From positions 1 to 64,000 of the forward strand of contig NZ_RQGG01000050.1 of NCBI RefSeq assembly GCF_004769665.1: a stretch of 64,000 bases of DNA, in the 5' to 3' direction. Below the pieces are notes generated by a model. It was not told where the DNA came from and ran no database searches. It saw only the letters and a program-made list of their open reading frames with translations. This stretch comes from Leptospira kemamanensis (GTDB taxonomy: Bacteria > Spirochaetota > Leptospiria > Leptospirales > Leptospiraceae). This document shows, piece by piece, positions 18,657-26,699 of this stretch. Positions within the stretch are counted from its first letter, which is position 1. The number at the start of each line of letters is the position of its first letter. Made by a program: the position numbers and the translations under genes.

Positions 18657-18872
18657 ATGATCGTTCGATCCATCCAACAACCCGCTTATAACCGCCACAA
18701 GGACACTGGGCTTCCAGGCCAAGGTCCTAAAAAGGGATTTGCCCAAAACCAATCGGAAAAAACTTTCGAAGAGTATCTCATGGAAGCGTTCCAAGGAGAG
18801 GTAGTCCAAAAAGGAAATTGGGTATCCCCCAATCTGTCTGACTTAGGGAAAAAGAACCTAAGGAAGATGTAA
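18657..18872 (+). CDS. Small unknown soluble protein
   Basis: 71 residues, basic, with no signal or membrane segment. A Gly/Pro-rich first half is followed by one amphipathic helix (EKTFEEYLMEAFQGEVVQKG). I do not recognise it. Support for a real gene is the strong ribosome site GGGGAGGAAAAACCT directly before the ATG, a dedicated upstream gap with a dyad element, and codon use like its neighbours. It lies 56 bp before the ABC exporter genes and could be their first cistron or independent. Confidence 0.6.
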   Translation: MIVRSIQQPAYNRHKDTGLPGQGPKKGFAQNQSEKTFEEYLMEAFQGEVVQKGNWVSPNLSDLGKKNLRKM

Positions 18873-18928
18873 TTCCCATTCTCTGGATTCTGTTCTAGAA
18901 AGAGGATCCAGGGGCCGACAATCAAAGT

Positions 18929-19678
18929 ATGGAGAAACTTTCCATACTTTGGGCACTTGTTCGGCGTGACTATGCTCTGCAATACGCAGGTTCCTTTCTC
19001 GGAATCTCTTGGATGTTTTTGCAGAACCTAGTACTGATTAGTTTGTACGCCCTCGTTTTTTTAGTTCTCAATCTCCGAAATCCATCCACCCAAGAAGACT
19101 TCACTGCCTATTTACTCACGGGACTTTTGTTTTGGATTCCCATCCAAGAACTCCTTGTGCGAGGGACGGGAATTCTCACCGACAATCGTTCCTTACTGAA
19201 ACGTTCTAGTCTCGGCATCGATTTGTTTTTGTGGATTCCCTATGTCCAATTTTTAATCCATAGTTTTGTGACTTCGATTCCGGTGTTTCTCTACTTGGCT
19301 TATTCCGGGAAACTGAATCTTATGGGAGTGGTGTTTGGTTATCTCGTTCTTGTTTTATCGGGATTGTATTTGATGTTACTACTCCATTACCTGTCTAGGT
19401 TAAATATTCTATTAAAAGATATTTCACCTTTGATTCGTTTGGTGAGCCAATTGATTTTTTGGGGAATCCCTGTTTTATATTATCCCACTGGTTATTTGAA
19501 ACAATGGAATGAATGGAATCCTTTTACCATCCCATTGGATGTCTTTCGTACAACTGTGATCTCTGGTTTCCTACCACAATTTGATTGGTTTCATATCTTA
19601 CCGTTTCTCTTTTTCTTTTTTCTAGTCTATTTACTTGCCAAAAGAAAATTCCAGTCCGTCATTTTGGATCATCTCTAA
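18929..19678 (+). CDS. ABC-2 type polysaccharide exporter permease (Wzm/TagG-like)
   Basis: 249 residues with about six membrane segments (for example LGISWMFLQNLVLISLYALVFLVLNL and PFLFFFFLVYLLAK), the topology of ABC-2 O-antigen or teichoic-acid export permeases. It should form a dimer that passes a completed polysaccharide across the inner membrane, powered by the ATPase encoded 6 bp downstream. The N-terminal VRRDYALQYAGSFLGISWMF is characteristic of this family. No glycosyltransferase genes are next to it, so the exported glycan cannot be named. The divergence from Wzm is not known from the window. Confidence 0.87.
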   Translation: MEKLSILWALVRRDYALQYAGSFLGISWMFLQNLVLISLYALVFLVLNLRNPSTQEDFTAYLLTGLLFWIPIQELLVRGTGILTDNRSLLKRSSLGIDLFLWIPYVQFLIHSFVTSIPVFLYLAYSGKLNLMGVVFGYLVLVLSGLYLMLLLHYLSRLNILLKDISPLIRLVSQLIFWGIPVLYYPTGYLKQWNEWNPFTIPLDVFRTTVISGFLPQFDWFHILPFLFFFFLVYLLAKRKFQSVILDHL

Positions 19679-19684
19679 ATCAAA

Positions 19685-20872
19685 ATGGTTTCTGTTTTCA
19701 TCGAAAATCTTTCCAAGGATTACCTTGGATTTTCAAAGCCTTGGAAACGGATCATTGCTGGGCTCAGTTTTGGATATTTTGGAGTGGATTCTGAGTTCAC
19801 CGCCATACGTTCGTTATCTCTAAAAATCAATCCTGGCGAAATTGTGGGCATCATTGGGCGTAATGGAGCCGGAAAATCCACACTATTAAAACTCATCACA
19901 GGAGTGATCCAAAAAGAGGCAGGGATTCTCCAAGTCAATGGAAGTGTACGTGCACTTTTGGAACTCAGTGTAGGTTTTAACCCAGAGTTATCTGGGGAAG
20001 AAAATGTATATTTTAATGGACTTGTTTGGGGTTACCAACCTTCTGAAATCAAATCGTTTACAGATTCTATCTTTGCTTTTTCTGAATTGGAAGAGTTTCG
20101 AAACACTCCTTTAAAAAACTATAGTTCCGGAATGGCCATGCGCCTCGGATTTAGTTTGGCCACAGCAAAACGTCCAGATATTCTCATCGTCGACGAGGCG
20201 TTAGCTGTCGGTGATGCGAGTTTCCAACAAAAATGTTTAAAACGAATCAAAGAATTTTCAGAATTAGGTTCTTCCATTCTCGTAGTGAGCCATGATTTAG
20301 GACTTGTTTCTTATTTTTGCACTCGAGCCATACTGTTGGAAAAAGGAAATCTATTGTTTGACGGAAATCCAAAGGAAACCATTGAACAATACATGTTTGT
20401 CCTAGCTGGGGATGCAAGGAGTAAGGACCGAACGTCCCAACCGACAAAACAGAATGTAAAGGTAGAAATGCAAACGGAAGCGGGTGTGCCATCCCAAATC
20501 TTTTTCATTGGTGCCAAAACAAATTTACAGGTTTCTTTCCAATTGGACGAAGCCCTGGAAGAAGCAACGGTTGGTTTTCATATCGATAATGAAAAGGGGG
20601 TTCGGATTTTCGGCACAAATACCCATCTCTTAGGAAACCGAAATTGGAATCTCAAACAAAACACACGGTATTCTGTGACGTTTCAGTTCCCCATCCAGTT
20701 TGGACCGGGAAAATACAGTGTAGGAATTTCCATTCACAAGGGTGAGTCCCATATCGAAGGCAGTATTTTCTGGAGTGAGTCCGTTTTGGATTTTGAAGTG
20801 GAACAGGGCCAAATCCAAAAATTTGTGGGGGTTTGCCACTTACCTACTGGTTTTCAAATCCAAGAAGGGTAA
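19685..20872 (+). CDS. ABC polysaccharide exporter ATPase with C-terminal glycan-binding domain (Wzt-like)
   Basis: 395 residues. Residues 1-240 form the ATPase: Walker A GRNGAGKST, signature YSSGMAMRLGFSLA, Walker B DILIVDEALAVGD and switch His in VVSHD. An N-terminal insertion (FSKPWKRIIAGLSFGYFGVDSEF) is typical of Wzt/TagH ATPases. Residues from about 250 to the end form a beta-sandwich like the Wzt C-terminal domain, which reads a terminal mark on the O-polysaccharide before export. Together with the permease it should export LPS O-antigen or another capsule-like glycan. Presence of the C-terminal domain favours end-modification-gated export. Confidence 0.88.
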   Translation: MVSVFIENLSKDYLGFSKPWKRIIAGLSFGYFGVDSEFTAIRSLSLKINPGEIVGIIGRNGAGKSTLLKLITGVIQKEAGILQVNGSVRALLELSVGFNPELSGEENVYFNGLVWGYQPSEIKSFTDSIFAFSELEEFRNTPLKNYSSGMAMRLGFSLATAKRPDILIVDEALAVGDASFQQKCLKRIKEFSELGSSILVVSHDLGLVSYFCTRAILLEKGNLLFDGNPKETIEQYMFVLAGDARSKDRTSQPTKQNVKVEMQTEAGVPSQIFFIGAKTNLQVSFQLDEALEEATVGFHIDNEKGVRIFGTNTHLLGNRNWNLKQNTRYSVTFQFPIQFGPGKYSVGISIHKGESHIEGSIFWSESVLDFEVEQGQIQKFVGVCHLPTGFQIQEG

Positions 20873-20929
20873 CCATCCCATTAGAAAAACAGTTTCCTTT
20901 TCGGTGAAAATTGAAACTCTGGAAATCCT

Positions 20930-22234
20930 ATGAAAGTTTGTGTGGTCGGAACCGGATATGTGGGCCTCGTTGCAGGTACCTGTTTTGCTGAATATGGCAA
21001 TGATGTAATTTGTATTGATAAAGACGAAAAAAAGATCAGTGACTTAAAAAATGGAATCATACCCATCTACGAACCAGGATTATCTGAACTTGTAGAACGT
21101 AATTATAAAGAGGGCCGCCTCAAATTTTCTACTTCCTTAAAAGATGGAGTGGAATCTTCTGAATTTGTTTTTATCGCCGTAGGAACTCCTACATCTGACA
21201 ATGGTTCGGCGGATCTTCGCTTTGTGTTTGCAGTCGCAGAAGAAGTGGGAAAAACCATGAATGGTTACAAAATCATCGTGGATAAATCAACCGTTCCTGT
21301 TGGCACAGCAGACAAAGTAAAAGAAATTGTATCTAAATACACAAAACATCCGTTTGATGTTGTCTCCAACCCAGAGTTCTTAAAAGAAGGGGCGGCAATC
21401 GAAGATTTTATGCGTCCTGAACGAGTTGTGATTGGTGCGGAATCAGAAAATGCAGCCAAAAAAATGAGTGAGTTGTATTCACCATTTGTTCTCAACGGTA
21501 ACCCAATCATCACCATGAGCATTCGATCTGCGGAACTCACAAAGTATGCATGTAATGCTTTCCTTGCGACCAAAATTTCCTTTGTGAATGAGATTGCGAA
21601 TTTATGTGATGCGTTAGGTGCAAATTATGACGACGTTCGCAAAGGAATGGGAACAGATTCAAGAATTGGACGCCAGTTTTTATATGCTGGGATTGGTTAT
21701 GGTGGATCTTGTTTTCCAAAAGACGTTCGTGCACTTCTAAGAACCGCGGAAGAAGTGAATGCACCTATGCACATCATTCAGTCGGTTGAAGATGTGAATG
21801 AAAAACAAAAAACTCGTCTTACTGATAAAATTTTCGAACACTTTCGATCAAATGATATGAAAGGGAAAACATTTGGAATTTGGGGTTTATCCTTCAAACC
21901 TGGAACAGATGATATGCGGGAAGCACCTTCCATTCCACTCATTTATGAACTCCATAAAAACGGCGCTAAAATTCAGGTATTTGATCCTGCTGCCATGGAA
22001 ACTTCTAAATACTATTTTGATGGGAAAGTGGAATATAAAAAGGATGCATACTCTACCTTGGAAGGGGCAGACGCAATGTTGTTATTAACAGAATGGCGTG
22101 AATTTAGAGAACCTGATTTCAAGAAAATTAAATCCATGTTAAAGTCACCTCTCATCTTTGATGGAAGAAACCAATACAAACCAAATTTAATGAGTGAGTT
22201 AGGGTTTACCTATTATTCGATCGGGAATCGTTAG
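20930..22234 (+). CDS. ugd: UDP-glucose 6-dehydrogenase
   Basis: 434 residues, full length. The N-terminal Rossmann motif GTGYVGLVAGTCFAEYG binds NAD+. The active-site nucleophile is Cys261 in GYGGSCFPKDVRALL, and DKSTVPVGT and FGIWGLSFKPGTDDMREAPS are further family blocks. It oxidises UDP-glucose to UDP-glucuronate, a precursor of acidic surface polysaccharide. It follows the ABC exporter by 57 bp, which suggests that the glycan made and exported here contains glucuronate or a derivative. UDP-ManNAc dehydrogenases are related, but the overall pattern fits UDP-glucose dehydrogenase best. Confidence 0.94.
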   Translation: MKVCVVGTGYVGLVAGTCFAEYGNDVICIDKDEKKISDLKNGIIPIYEPGLSELVERNYKEGRLKFSTSLKDGVESSEFVFIAVGTPTSDNGSADLRFVFAVAEEVGKTMNGYKIIVDKSTVPVGTADKVKEIVSKYTKHPFDVVSNPEFLKEGAAIEDFMRPERVVIGAESENAAKKMSELYSPFVLNGNPIITMSIRSAELTKYACNAFLATKISFVNEIANLCDALGANYDDVRKGMGTDSRIGRQFLYAGIGYGGSCFPKDVRALLRTAEEVNAPMHIIQSVEDVNEKQKTRLTDKIFEHFRSNDMKGKTFGIWGLSFKPGTDDMREAPSIPLIYELHKNGAKIQVFDPAAMETSKYYFDGKVEYKKDAYSTLEGADAMLLLTEWREFREPDFKKIKSMLKSPLIFDGRNQYKPNLMSELGFTYYSIGNR

Positions 22235-22268
22235 TTTCCCATTCGATTGATTCACTAAAAAAACTCTT

Positions 22269-22295
22269 TGAGAGAGGGATCAAAAACCTCTCTCA
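22269..22295 (-). terminator. Terminator hairpin after the thioredoxin-TPR gene
   Basis: TGAGAGAGG (22269-22277) and CCTCTCTCA (22287-22295) form a perfect 9-bp stem with a 9-base loop. Read on the minus strand, the stem is followed by AAAGAGTTTTTTT, which suits termination of the thioredoxin-TPR gene. Its stop codon lies within the loop. The stem may also slow transcripts coming from ugd on the other strand. Confidence 0.6.
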
Positions 22296-23101
22296 ATTTC
22301 AGACAAAGCTTCTTCACATAAGGATTTGTCTGCATCCGTCACCAACTTTGGTTTGATGTCAGATAAAATCTCTTTTGCTTGTTTTCTTTCCCCTGCTTCT
22401 TTGAGTGCAATTCCATAATACAATGTTGCTGTAATGATTCGTTTTGAATTTGGATAAAGTTGCATAAATTCTTTCCAGGAGACCACTGCGGATTCTTTGG
22501 AACGATTCACTGACTTTACCAAGTTCAAATTGAAATGAGAATTCTCTCGGAGGTTTGGTTGGTCTTTTGATTTTTGTATGGATTCCTGAAATTGAACTTC
22601 TGCTTTGTCATATTCCTTGTTTTGGAAATACAAAAGTCCTAATCGAAAATGGTAGTTGGGATTGTTTGCATCCTTTCTTTGTTCGGTTTTGAGATAGGAT
22701 TCCAAATTTGGTTCTTGTAAGATCCGTTTGGAAATGGAAAGGATATCTTCTTTGGTGGCAAGACCTGCGATTTTTGTGACAAAGTTTCCCTCGCCATCTA
22801 AAAACAGAATTGTAGGGTAACCTTCGATATTGTATTTTTTACGTAAATTAGGGAACTCTTCCCCATCTAACCTAACACGTACAAAATGGTCTAAAATCCG
22901 ACTGACTTCCGGATCAGGAAAAATTTCTTTTTCTAACACTAAACAATACGTACACCAATCTGCAAAAACATCAACGATGAGGAATTTTTTCTCTTTTTTG
23001 GCAGTTTCAAAACCCTTTTGGATGGAGTTTCCCCATTGGGAATTTGCGGAAACTGTGGAGACTTGCAGAAACAAGAAAAAGAATAAAATCAATCGATTCA
23101 T
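22280..23101 (-). CDS. Periplasmic thioredoxin-like protein with TPR tail
   Basis: 273 residues. The signal peptide (LILFFFLFLQVSTVSA) is followed by a thioredoxin fold with active site WCTYC in VFADWCTYCLVLEKEIF, of the DsbD-gamma/thioredoxin-7 type, and the cis-Pro loop EGYPTILFLDGEG. From about residue 150 there are TPR-like helical repeats (NYHFRLGLLYFQNKEYDKAE). It is likely a periplasmic disulphide reductase or isomerase with a protein-binding tail. ATG at 23101 is used; a TTG directly upstream is also open. It stands alone, converging on ugd. Confidence 0.85.
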   Translation of the reverse strand: MNRLILFFFLFLQVSTVSANSQWGNSIQKGFETAKKEKKFLIVDVFADWCTYCLVLEKEIFPDPEVSRILDHFVRVRLDGEEFPNLRKKYNIEGYPTILFLDGEGNFVTKIAGLATKEDILSISKRILQEPNLESYLKTEQRKDANNPNYHFRLGLLYFQNKEYDKAEVQFQESIQKSKDQPNLRENSHFNLNLVKSVNRSKESAVVSWKEFMQLYPNSKRIITATLYYGIALKEAGERKQAKEILSDIKPKLVTDADKSLCEEALSEIERGF

Positions 23102-23199
23102 CAACTCTCATTCTATCCCCTTTCTCCACAGGCAAACAACCAATTTTCGCTTTTTCGAAATGGATTGACCCAATTCCATGGTAGTGGGAAGGCCAAAAT

Positions 23200-23478
23200 A
23201 TGGAATTTTTACTCAAATTGGAAGATTTGCTCCGCAAACGAAAAGAAGAATTACCTGAAAAATCCTATACGGCGGAATTGTTTCGCGATGGGGTCGATCG
23301 TATCTTAAAAAAAATTGGAGAAGAAGCAGGGGAAGTCATCATCGCTGCCAAAAATCCAAATGAAAAAGAACTCATTCACGAAATTGCCGATTTGGTATTC
23401 CACTTAGAAGTGCTCATGGTTGAAAAAGGGATAAGTTTGACTACCATCGCCAAAGAATTAGAAAAAAGACATAGCTAA
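23200..23478 (+). CDS. hisE: Phosphoribosyl-ATP pyrophosphatase
   Basis: 92 residues, the normal HisE length. It shows the all-alpha MazG-like signature with [16 protein letters not shown] and [14 protein letters not shown], whose Glu and Asp residues bind Mg2+. It hydrolyses phosphoribosyl-ATP to phosphoribosyl-AMP, the second step of histidine synthesis. There is no fused HisI domain and no other his gene here, so the pathway is scattered. lpxK follows after 21 bp. Confidence 0.92.
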   Translation: MEFLLKLEDLLRKRKEELPEKSYTAELFRDGVDRILKKIGEEAGEVIIAAKNPNEKELIHEIADLVFHLEVLMVEKGISLTTIAKELEKRHS

Positions 23479-23499
23479 TCAGTTTCCATTGGGAAACAC

Positions 23500-24609
23500 A
23501 TGAAAGGATTCCTTTTTTTTCTTTACCCACTCACTTGGGTGTATCGATTTTTGTTTTGGATCAATCAAAGAAAAATCACACCTTCTCGAATTCCCAGTGT
23601 GAATGTGATCAGTGTTGGAAACATCACAGTGGGAGGAACAGGGAAAACCCCCTTTGTTCAATACCTAGTCAAATACTTTCAGAAAACTAACAAAGAATAT
23701 GCGATCACAATCCTCTCGAGAGGTTATGGAGCAAAAAAATCAAAAGAAGGTGCTATTGTTCCAGATGGACTAGCTCCCGATCTTTATGGTGATGAACCTA
23801 GTGAACACAAAGATCGTTTCCCCAATGTGCAAGTCATCATAGGAAAAAACAGATGGGAAAGTTTTCTACAACACAACCAAATCCAATCACCAAAACATAT
23901 TGTGCTTTTGGATGATGGATTTCAACACAAACGGATTCACCGTGATTTTGATATCGTGCTTTTGGATGCCAATGCTCCCTTTGGAAATGGATTCACCATC
24001 CCATTGGGTTTTTTAAGAGAACCCATCTCTCACTTAAAACGAGCAAACACCATTGTATTCACGAAGTTAAACGAAAAAAACATGTCTCTCTTTCAAAAGG
24101 GAAAAAAGGAACTTCAAAAAGAAGGTATAACACTTCCTATCTTTTCTTCTCACTTTCAGACATCAGTCAAACAAATCCATTTGGATACACTAGACGTTTC
24201 GAAGATTGAAACTCCATCGAAGCTTTTGGAACTTTCACCAAATGCGAGTTACTTTTTATTTACAGGTGTTGGGAATCCAAAACAAGTTTTAGATACGGCT
24301 CGTGTTACATTTGGACAAAATCAGATTCGACATCGATTTTTCCCAGACCATTATCCATTCACGGAATCTGTTTTAATCTCTCTTTTAGCTGAATGTAAGG
24401 GCGAAACCATTTTTGTGACTACAGAAAAAGACTGGGTGAAGGTGCGAACAAACTCTGGTTTTTTAAACGCATTAAAAGAGAGCAAGAGTCAACTTGTGAT
24501 TCTCAATATTGAAGTGGTTCTCGATGAAGTGGAAAAATTCGAATCTATGTTAGCTGGTCTCGTTTCCACATACGAAGTAAAAAACGATCTGGTTTCAAAG
24601 ACTGGATGA
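23500..24609 (+). CDS. lpxK: Tetraacyldisaccharide 4'-kinase
   Basis: 369 residues. A short N-terminal membrane-associated helix (FLFFLYPLTWVYRFLFW) is followed by the P-loop SVGNITVGGTGKTP (about 45-51), the LpxK hallmark, and by LSRGYGAKKS and LLDDGFQHKRIHRDFDIVLLD, with the family's catalytic Asp/His segment. It phosphorylates the 4' position of the lipid A disaccharide precursor at the inner membrane. Its presence shows that the organism makes LPS, which separates Leptospira from Borrelia and Treponema. The 3' end overlaps the convergent oxidoreductase gene by 65 bp. Confidence 0.93.
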   Translation: MKGFLFFLYPLTWVYRFLFWINQRKITPSRIPSVNVISVGNITVGGTGKTPFVQYLVKYFQKTNKEYAITILSRGYGAKKSKEGAIVPDGLAPDLYGDEPSEHKDRFPNVQVIIGKNRWESFLQHNQIQSPKHIVLLDDGFQHKRIHRDFDIVLLDANAPFGNGFTIPLGFLREPISHLKRANTIVFTKLNEKNMSLFQKGKKELQKEGITLPIFSSHFQTSVKQIHLDTLDVSKIETPSKLLELSPNASYFLFTGVGNPKQVLDTARVTFGQNQIRHRFFPDHYPFTESVLISLLAECKGETIFVTTEKDWVKVRTNSGFLNALKESKSQLVILNIEVVLDEVEKFESMLAGLVSTYEVKNDLVSKTG

Positions 24610-25756
24610 TGTGTTCTGGAACATTCATTTCCTCTTTTGGATTTTTCTTAGGTAAACCGAGAACTAAATTGACTAGGATGTTTGCTGCCAATAGAGCATG
24701 AGTGATTCCCCGAGACCCAAGCCCGTTTAAGATACCTACCGATTCAAAATAAGGAATTTGAAAGGGTTTCCCATTTTTTCGGAACAAATTTTGGTATTTG
24801 ATGGACGTATCCAATTGTGATACATTCGGAAGTTTGCCCACAACAGGATGGCGGTCTTGGGATTGGGTTCTGTAACTCACACGGGTTCCCAATTGAGAAA
24901 GATCCACTCCATCCCATGATTCTCTCAAGTTCGGTAGTTTTTCTTGTAAACCCTTCCATAGTTGGATGGTTTCTTCCATCCTCGGTTCTTCTTCCAAATG
25001 AAATTCATCAAAACTGGCACCAAGCACTCGTTCGCCGTTAATTTCTGCGGTTAGATAATCTCCATATAAGATGGAGGTATTGTTTGGGAAATAATTCATT
25101 GGAACTTGTACAATTTGTCCGCGTACTTGTTTCATTGGGATCCAATTGAGTCTTGGATCAGATGCAAATTGGTATCCTTGTGCTAAAAATAAATAATCAG
25201 TATGGATCGATTCTTTATTCGTTTGGCAGATAATTTTTCCTTCTGTTTCCACCCAAGAGATCAGATTGGTTTGGTAGACTTCCTCTGGTTTTGCATATCG
25301 AATCAATTCCTTTGAGAGTTCCACTGGAGAGAGAGCTTTTCCTTGTGGAAAAAAAAGGGAATCCTTTTGGGAATACGGATCCATTCTGAGTTCTGCCAAA
25401 GACTTGGGGATATTGTGGTTTTTTAGTGCATGCGAATAACGATCGTAAGCAGATCCTGAGTCAAGTAGATAGTGGATCCCATCCACATGAGGAACCGTGT
25501 TTCCTAGGTCTAAGGAATCCCAAAGTTCTAAAAAATATTGAAAGGCAAGATACGAAAATTCTGATTCAGCTGTTTTGTGTTTGGTGAGAAAGGGATACAC
25601 AACCCCAATGGGATTGCCACTGGCTTTCGTTGCCGGTTTGGATTGCTTTTCCATTAAAATTGTTTTGATATTTTGTTTGGAGAGAGCATAACAAATGCTA
25701 GCACCTGCAACCCCACCACCCACCACAATGGCTGTTTTGTTATTATTTCCATTCAT
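24545..25756 (-). CDS. FAD-dependent tRNA 5-carboxymethylaminomethyl oxidase (MnmC2-like)
   Basis: 403 residues of the DAO family: N-terminal FAD motif AIVVGGGVAGASICYALS, a central substrate domain, and a C-terminal GLGSRGITHALLAANILV segment as in MnmC. In E. coli this domain is the C-terminal half of MnmC and removes the carboxymethyl group from cmnm5(s2)U34 of tRNA. Here it is separate but encoded 6 bp behind the methyltransferase half, which supports the assignment over a general amino acid oxidase. No second domain is fused. The gene end overlaps lpxK by 65 bp. Confidence 0.83.
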   Translation of the reverse strand: MNGNNNKTAIVVGGGVAGASICYALSKQNIKTILMEKQSKPATKASGNPIGVVYPFLTKHKTAESEFSYLAFQYFLELWDSLDLGNTVPHVDGIHYLLDSGSAYDRYSHALKNHNIPKSLAELRMDPYSQKDSLFFPQGKALSPVELSKELIRYAKPEEVYQTNLISWVETEGKIICQTNKESIHTDYLFLAQGYQFASDPRLNWIPMKQVRGQIVQVPMNYFPNNTSILYGDYLTAEINGERVLGASFDEFHLEEEPRMEETIQLWKGLQEKLPNLRESWDGVDLSQLGTRVSYRTQSQDRHPVVGKLPNVSQLDTSIKYQNLFRKNGKPFQIPYFESVGILNGLGSRGITHALLAANILVNLVLGLPKKNPKEEMNVPEHIIQSLKPDRFLLRMWKRDQLT

Positions 25757-25762
25757 GGGAAT

Positions 25763-26527
25763 TTAGTCTAAAACTCCCGTGATCATTTCTCTTTTTTTTC
25801 CAAACCCTTTTTGTTTTTGGATTCGAAACCCAAATCCTTCCAAATTCCTGCGGATAAAACCTGCTGCGGTAAAGGTCGCAAGTCGTGTTCCCCTATCAGA
25901 ATGGGACCTGATTTTAGAAAGTGTGGTTTCCGACCACATCGTTTGATTTTTGCTGGGGGAAAACCCATCCAAATACCAAAAATCAATTTTGGGAAAAAAA
26001 TCGAGACAGGACTCTACATCACCGAAATACAAGTGTAAGTCGAAAGTATGTTTTCCCTTGGGATGAAGGAAATGGGTTTTCCATATTTGATCTTTTGGAT
26101 TTTGTTTCCATTTTTCCAACTGGGAGTTGTAGGAAGTCAGTAGTGTTTCTGTCCATACAACCTTATCTGGAAAATAAAGATGCAGTGAGTGTAAAATTTC
26201 AGTCTGTAAAGGGAATCCTTCTAAGCTATAAAACGTGAAGTTAGGCGGATTTTCCATCTTCGACCATTCGTGTAAGGTCATAAATAGATTGAGTCCTGTT
26301 CCAAACCCGAGTTCTCCAATCGTCTTTGGGAGGTTGGTTCCATTTGCCAAAACTTCAGGAATTTTGTTTCCTTCCCAAAACACATATTTGGATTCTTCCC
26401 AACCACCTTCTTTAGAGAAGTAAACATCTCCGAACGTAAGTGAGACGGGAACTCCGTCTTCGATGGTAATATCTGTGTTCTGGTGTTTTGGGTCGTCCAC
26501 TTGGTTTAGGTTCCCTTGTATGGCCAT
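25763..26527 (-). CDS. mnmD: tRNA 5-methylaminomethyl-2-thiouridine methyltransferase (MnmD, DUF752)
   Basis: 254 residues, matching the N-terminal half of MnmC. The conserved opening FGDVYFSKEGGWEESKYVFWEGN, the SAM motif IGELGFGTGLNLF, the family block WYLDGFSPSKNQTMW and the closing AAGFIRRNLEGFGF with KKREMI are all present. It transfers a methyl group to nm5(s2)U34 in the anticodon wobble position. Together with the downstream oxidase gene it makes a two-gene equivalent of bifunctional MnmC. It is divergent from flhF across 172 bp. Confidence 0.88.
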   Translation of the reverse strand: MAIQGNLNQVDDPKHQNTDITIEDGVPVSLTFGDVYFSKEGGWEESKYVFWEGNKIPEVLANGTNLPKTIGELGFGTGLNLFMTLHEWSKMENPPNFTFYSLEGFPLQTEILHSLHLYFPDKVVWTETLLTSYNSQLEKWKQNPKDQIWKTHFLHPKGKHTFDLHLYFGDVESCLDFFPKIDFWYLDGFSPSKNQTMWSETTLSKIRSHSDRGTRLATFTAAGFIRRNLEGFGFRIQKQKGFGKKREMITGVLD

Positions 26528-26699
26528 CCTCTAGGAACCAAAGGGGAATGGAAACGGAATCTAAATGACTCCGATCGGTAAGATGTTACGGGCAGGAGCG
26601 GAATTCCACGCGTCCCAGTCAATTTTATTATGTCTCATAAAAAAGACTTTCCAAATTGAGGGTACCATTCATATTTTTCCCAGGTTTGGGGGAGATTCT

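Noticed and set aside
26565..26699. N-terminal extension of flhF
   Set aside because: No similarity to FlhF, while ATG 26700 has a strong ribosome site and begins at the conserved N-terminus.
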